A DNA stretch of 40,926 bases from Aquificaceae bacterium (GTDB taxonomy: Bacteria; Aquificota; Aquificia; Aquificales; Aquificaceae), in the NCBI GenBank assembly GCA_025057455.1, contig JANWWY010000011.1:1-40926 (forward strand), in the 5' to 3' direction. Positions 39,796 through 40,926 of the stretch are shown here, in pieces. The notes under the pieces were generated by a model, which worked only from the letters and a program-made list of their open reading frames with translations, was not told the origin of the DNA and did not search any database. Both the position numbers and the translations under genes were made by a program. Position 1 is the first letter of the stretch. Every line of letters starts with the position of its first letter.

Positions 39796-40574
39796 GCCAA
39801 GCTACCTATAAGGTAAGCACTGCTTGCTACAAGAAGCCACATGATGTCCACGAAGTGCCAGTACATGGTTATGGCCTTTATGTAGGTGTGTCCCTTGTGC
39901 TGAGTAGCCTTACCAGTCAGAAGCAGGTATATAGCCACTATCATGGTAAGAAGCCCGACCACTATGTGGGAGGTATGTATGCCAGTAAGCATGTAAAAAC
40001 CAGTGCCATACATGTTGGAACCCAGGGTAAAGCCACCATGCCATAGGTGAAGCCACTCCATCACGTGTATGACCATAAAGGCAGAGCCAAGGAGCATGGT
40101 CACAAACACAAAAAGGGCGGAGAGACCGTTTTTACCCTTCTCAAAAAACTTTTCCGCCAAAGCTATGGTAGCACTGGAAGCCCATAGTATAAAGGTCAAA
40201 ATCAAAGGTATAGTTAAGTTCATATCCTTCGGTATCCACTGGCTCCATACTTCCGCGTGGGTAACCCTTGCCATGTAGAAGCCAGCAAACATGGTGCCAA
40301 ATATGACCACCTCGGACACTATGAAGAACATCATAGCGGGCATACCAAGACCCTCTTCATGTCCCTTGGAGAAGAACTCGTTAATCCAGCCCATTACACC
40401 CAGCACAAAAAGAACCAGGCTTACACCCCCAAATACAAGGGCTAACATGGGCTTTTGCCACACCATCAGAGCTATGAAGGTCAAGGGGACAAGAAGAACC
40501 GCAAGACCTACTGGCAGGGGCCAATAGCTGTACTCGTGTTCCCCCAGATGATGGTGCACCTCGTGCTGTGCCAT
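39792..40574 (-). CDS. coxC: Cytochrome c oxidase subunit III
   Basis: Subunit III stabilises the oxidase and supports proton uptake. The 260-residue protein shows seven hydrophobic segments, with FFIVSEVVIFGTMFAGFY (conserved Glu), WASSATIALAEKF, VIHVMEWLHLWHGGF, GIHTSHIVVGLLTM and YWHFVDIMWLLVASSAYLIG, which are typical of the family. It is the first gene of the operon, unlike the more common II-I-III order. A strong AAAGGAGGT precedes the ATG at 40574. It overlaps the SCO gene by 4 bases. Confidence 0.95.
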   Translation of the reverse strand: MAQHEVHHHLGEHEYSYWPLPVGLAVLLVPLTFIALMVWQKPMLALVFGGVSLVLFVLGVMGWINEFFSKGHEEGLGMPAMMFFIVSEVVIFGTMFAGFYMARVTHAEVWSQWIPKDMNLTIPLILTFILWASSATIALAEKFFEKGKNGLSALFVFVTMLLGSAFMVIHVMEWLHLWHGGFTLGSNMYGTGFYMLTGIHTSHIVVGLLTMIVAIYLLLTGKATQHKGHTYIKAITMYWHFVDIMWLLVASSAYLIGSLA

Positions 40575-40613
40575 GCTTTACCTCCTTTATTTAACTCGTT
40601 TTCAGAACATCTA

Positions 40614-40643
40614 AATATAAAAAACCTGTACATGGCCAAGCAA
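40614..40643 (-). promoter_or_regulatory. Candidate promoter of the cox operon (TTGCTT-18-TATATT)
   Basis: On the minus strand TTGCTT (40638-40643) and TATATT (40614-40619) are 18 bases apart, and the predicted start lies about 30 bases before the coxC ATG. The -35 box is imperfect and overlaps one arm of an inverted repeat. Confidence 0.4.
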
Positions 40644-40656
40644 ATAAGATTTGCTT
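40638..40656. promoter_or_regulatory. 19-base inverted repeat over the cox -35 region
   Basis: AAGCAAAT (40638-40645) and ATTTGCTT (40649-40656) are perfect 8-base arms separated by AAG. The site covers the candidate -35 box of the cox operon, as an operator or activator site would. The cognate regulator is unknown. Confidence 0.45.
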
Positions 40657-40926
40657 ATATTACTATAAGAGAAAACGGCTCTTCATAATATGATTTTTCT
40701 CAGAGAATCTATGCCATACAAGATAAACAAAAGGCATAAAACCGCCTCGTCCAACACCGTAAGATTGATAGCAAGTTATTTTGGTATGAGTCAATACCAG
40801 GCAAGCCTTCATAAATGCTTGCTGAATATTTGGGTAGTGTTGTAGGTATAGCGTCAAAGAATGAGTAAGGATTGCTGTATCCAATAGATGGCTTAACGTC
40901 TTCCAACACACCCACACACCCCCGTA
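40657..40926. other. Window end, no recognised gene
   Basis: Two overlapping minus-strand open frames (40663-40917 and 40709-40915) run off toward the window edge. Neither shows a known motif, a ribosome binding site or the AGA/AGG-rich codon use of the other genes. It could be a decayed mobile element or the edge of a gene outside the window. Confidence 0.4.

Noticed and set aside
40663-40917. Genes at the right edge on the minus strand
   Set aside because: Two frames compete over the same bases, neither has motifs or a ribosome binding site, and codon use is atypical.
1-40926. tRNA, rRNA, riboswitch and CRISPR features
   Set aside because: I looked through the gaps on both strands and found no cloverleaf, no rRNA-like segment, no recognisable riboswitch and no regularly spaced repeats. 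A covariance-model search was not possible.

Overview
The window looks like a chromosomal segment of a thermophilic, autotrophic member of the Aquificaceae (Hydrogenobacter / Thermocrinis / Hydrogenivirga type). This is inference from the content: very compact gene packing, strong AGA/AGG arginine codon preference, Lys/Glu-rich proteins, a Gram-negative envelope set (Omp85 protein, RlpA, MurA, NlpD-like protein, OmpA-domain protein), an A2-type heme-copper oxidase and a flagellar rod-binding protein. There are no rRNA or tRNA genes, no CRISPR array, no prophage and no intact mobile element.

Layout. 1-2561 (+): end of transketolase, dapA, a DUF4149 membrane protein, a RusA resolvase and upp, overlapping head to tail. 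2545-4681: a LysM/LytM NlpD-like protein and acylphosphatase (-), divergent from rlpA (+). 4668-8565 (-): short RlmN-type radical SAM protein, ricT, holB, accC. 8604-9960 (+): ubiX, a 349-base gap and an Hsp20. 9963-13514 (-): murA, a 58-codon gene, a stand-alone Lrp/AsnC effector domain and hemA, downstream of two broken genes (cupin and CopD-like). 13567-14781 (+): hisS. 14774-18682 (-): histidine kinase, response regulator, radA, infC, second DUF4149 protein. 18888-19362: decayed transposase. 19459-22253 (+): penicillin-binding protein 1A and a DnaQ-type exonuclease. 22242-23312 (-): DnaJ. 23362-24609 (+): fabG and folK. 24598-30760 (-): nrdB, nrdA, an RlmD-type methyltransferase, nusA, rimP. 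30799-32456 (+): MoxR ATPase and an OmpA-domain protein. 32441-33824 (-): aminotransferase and FlgJ-like protein. 33841-36441 (+): Omp85 protein. 36466-40574 (-): cytochrome oxidase operon (III, SCO, II, I, small membrane protein). 40575-40926: upstream region with a palindrome and no recognised gene.

Most of the window is housekeeping: cell-wall and envelope building, nucleotide supply (upp, nrdAB), cofactor synthesis (hemA, folK, ubiX), translation (hisS, infC, rimP, nusA) and aerobic respiration. I see no defence island or obvious new multi-gene system.

The most interesting signals concern expression architecture. About thirteen transcription-unit-leading genes have a TATAAT-like hexamer only 6-10 bases before the start codon and no Shine-Dalgarno sequence, which predicts leaderless mRNAs. 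One divergent pair shares overlapping -10 boxes in a 16-base gap. Six of eight convergent pairs overlap at their stop codons. A hairpin separates an AAGGAG from the start codon of the small gene after coxA. Two adjacent genes upstream of hemA are both broken.
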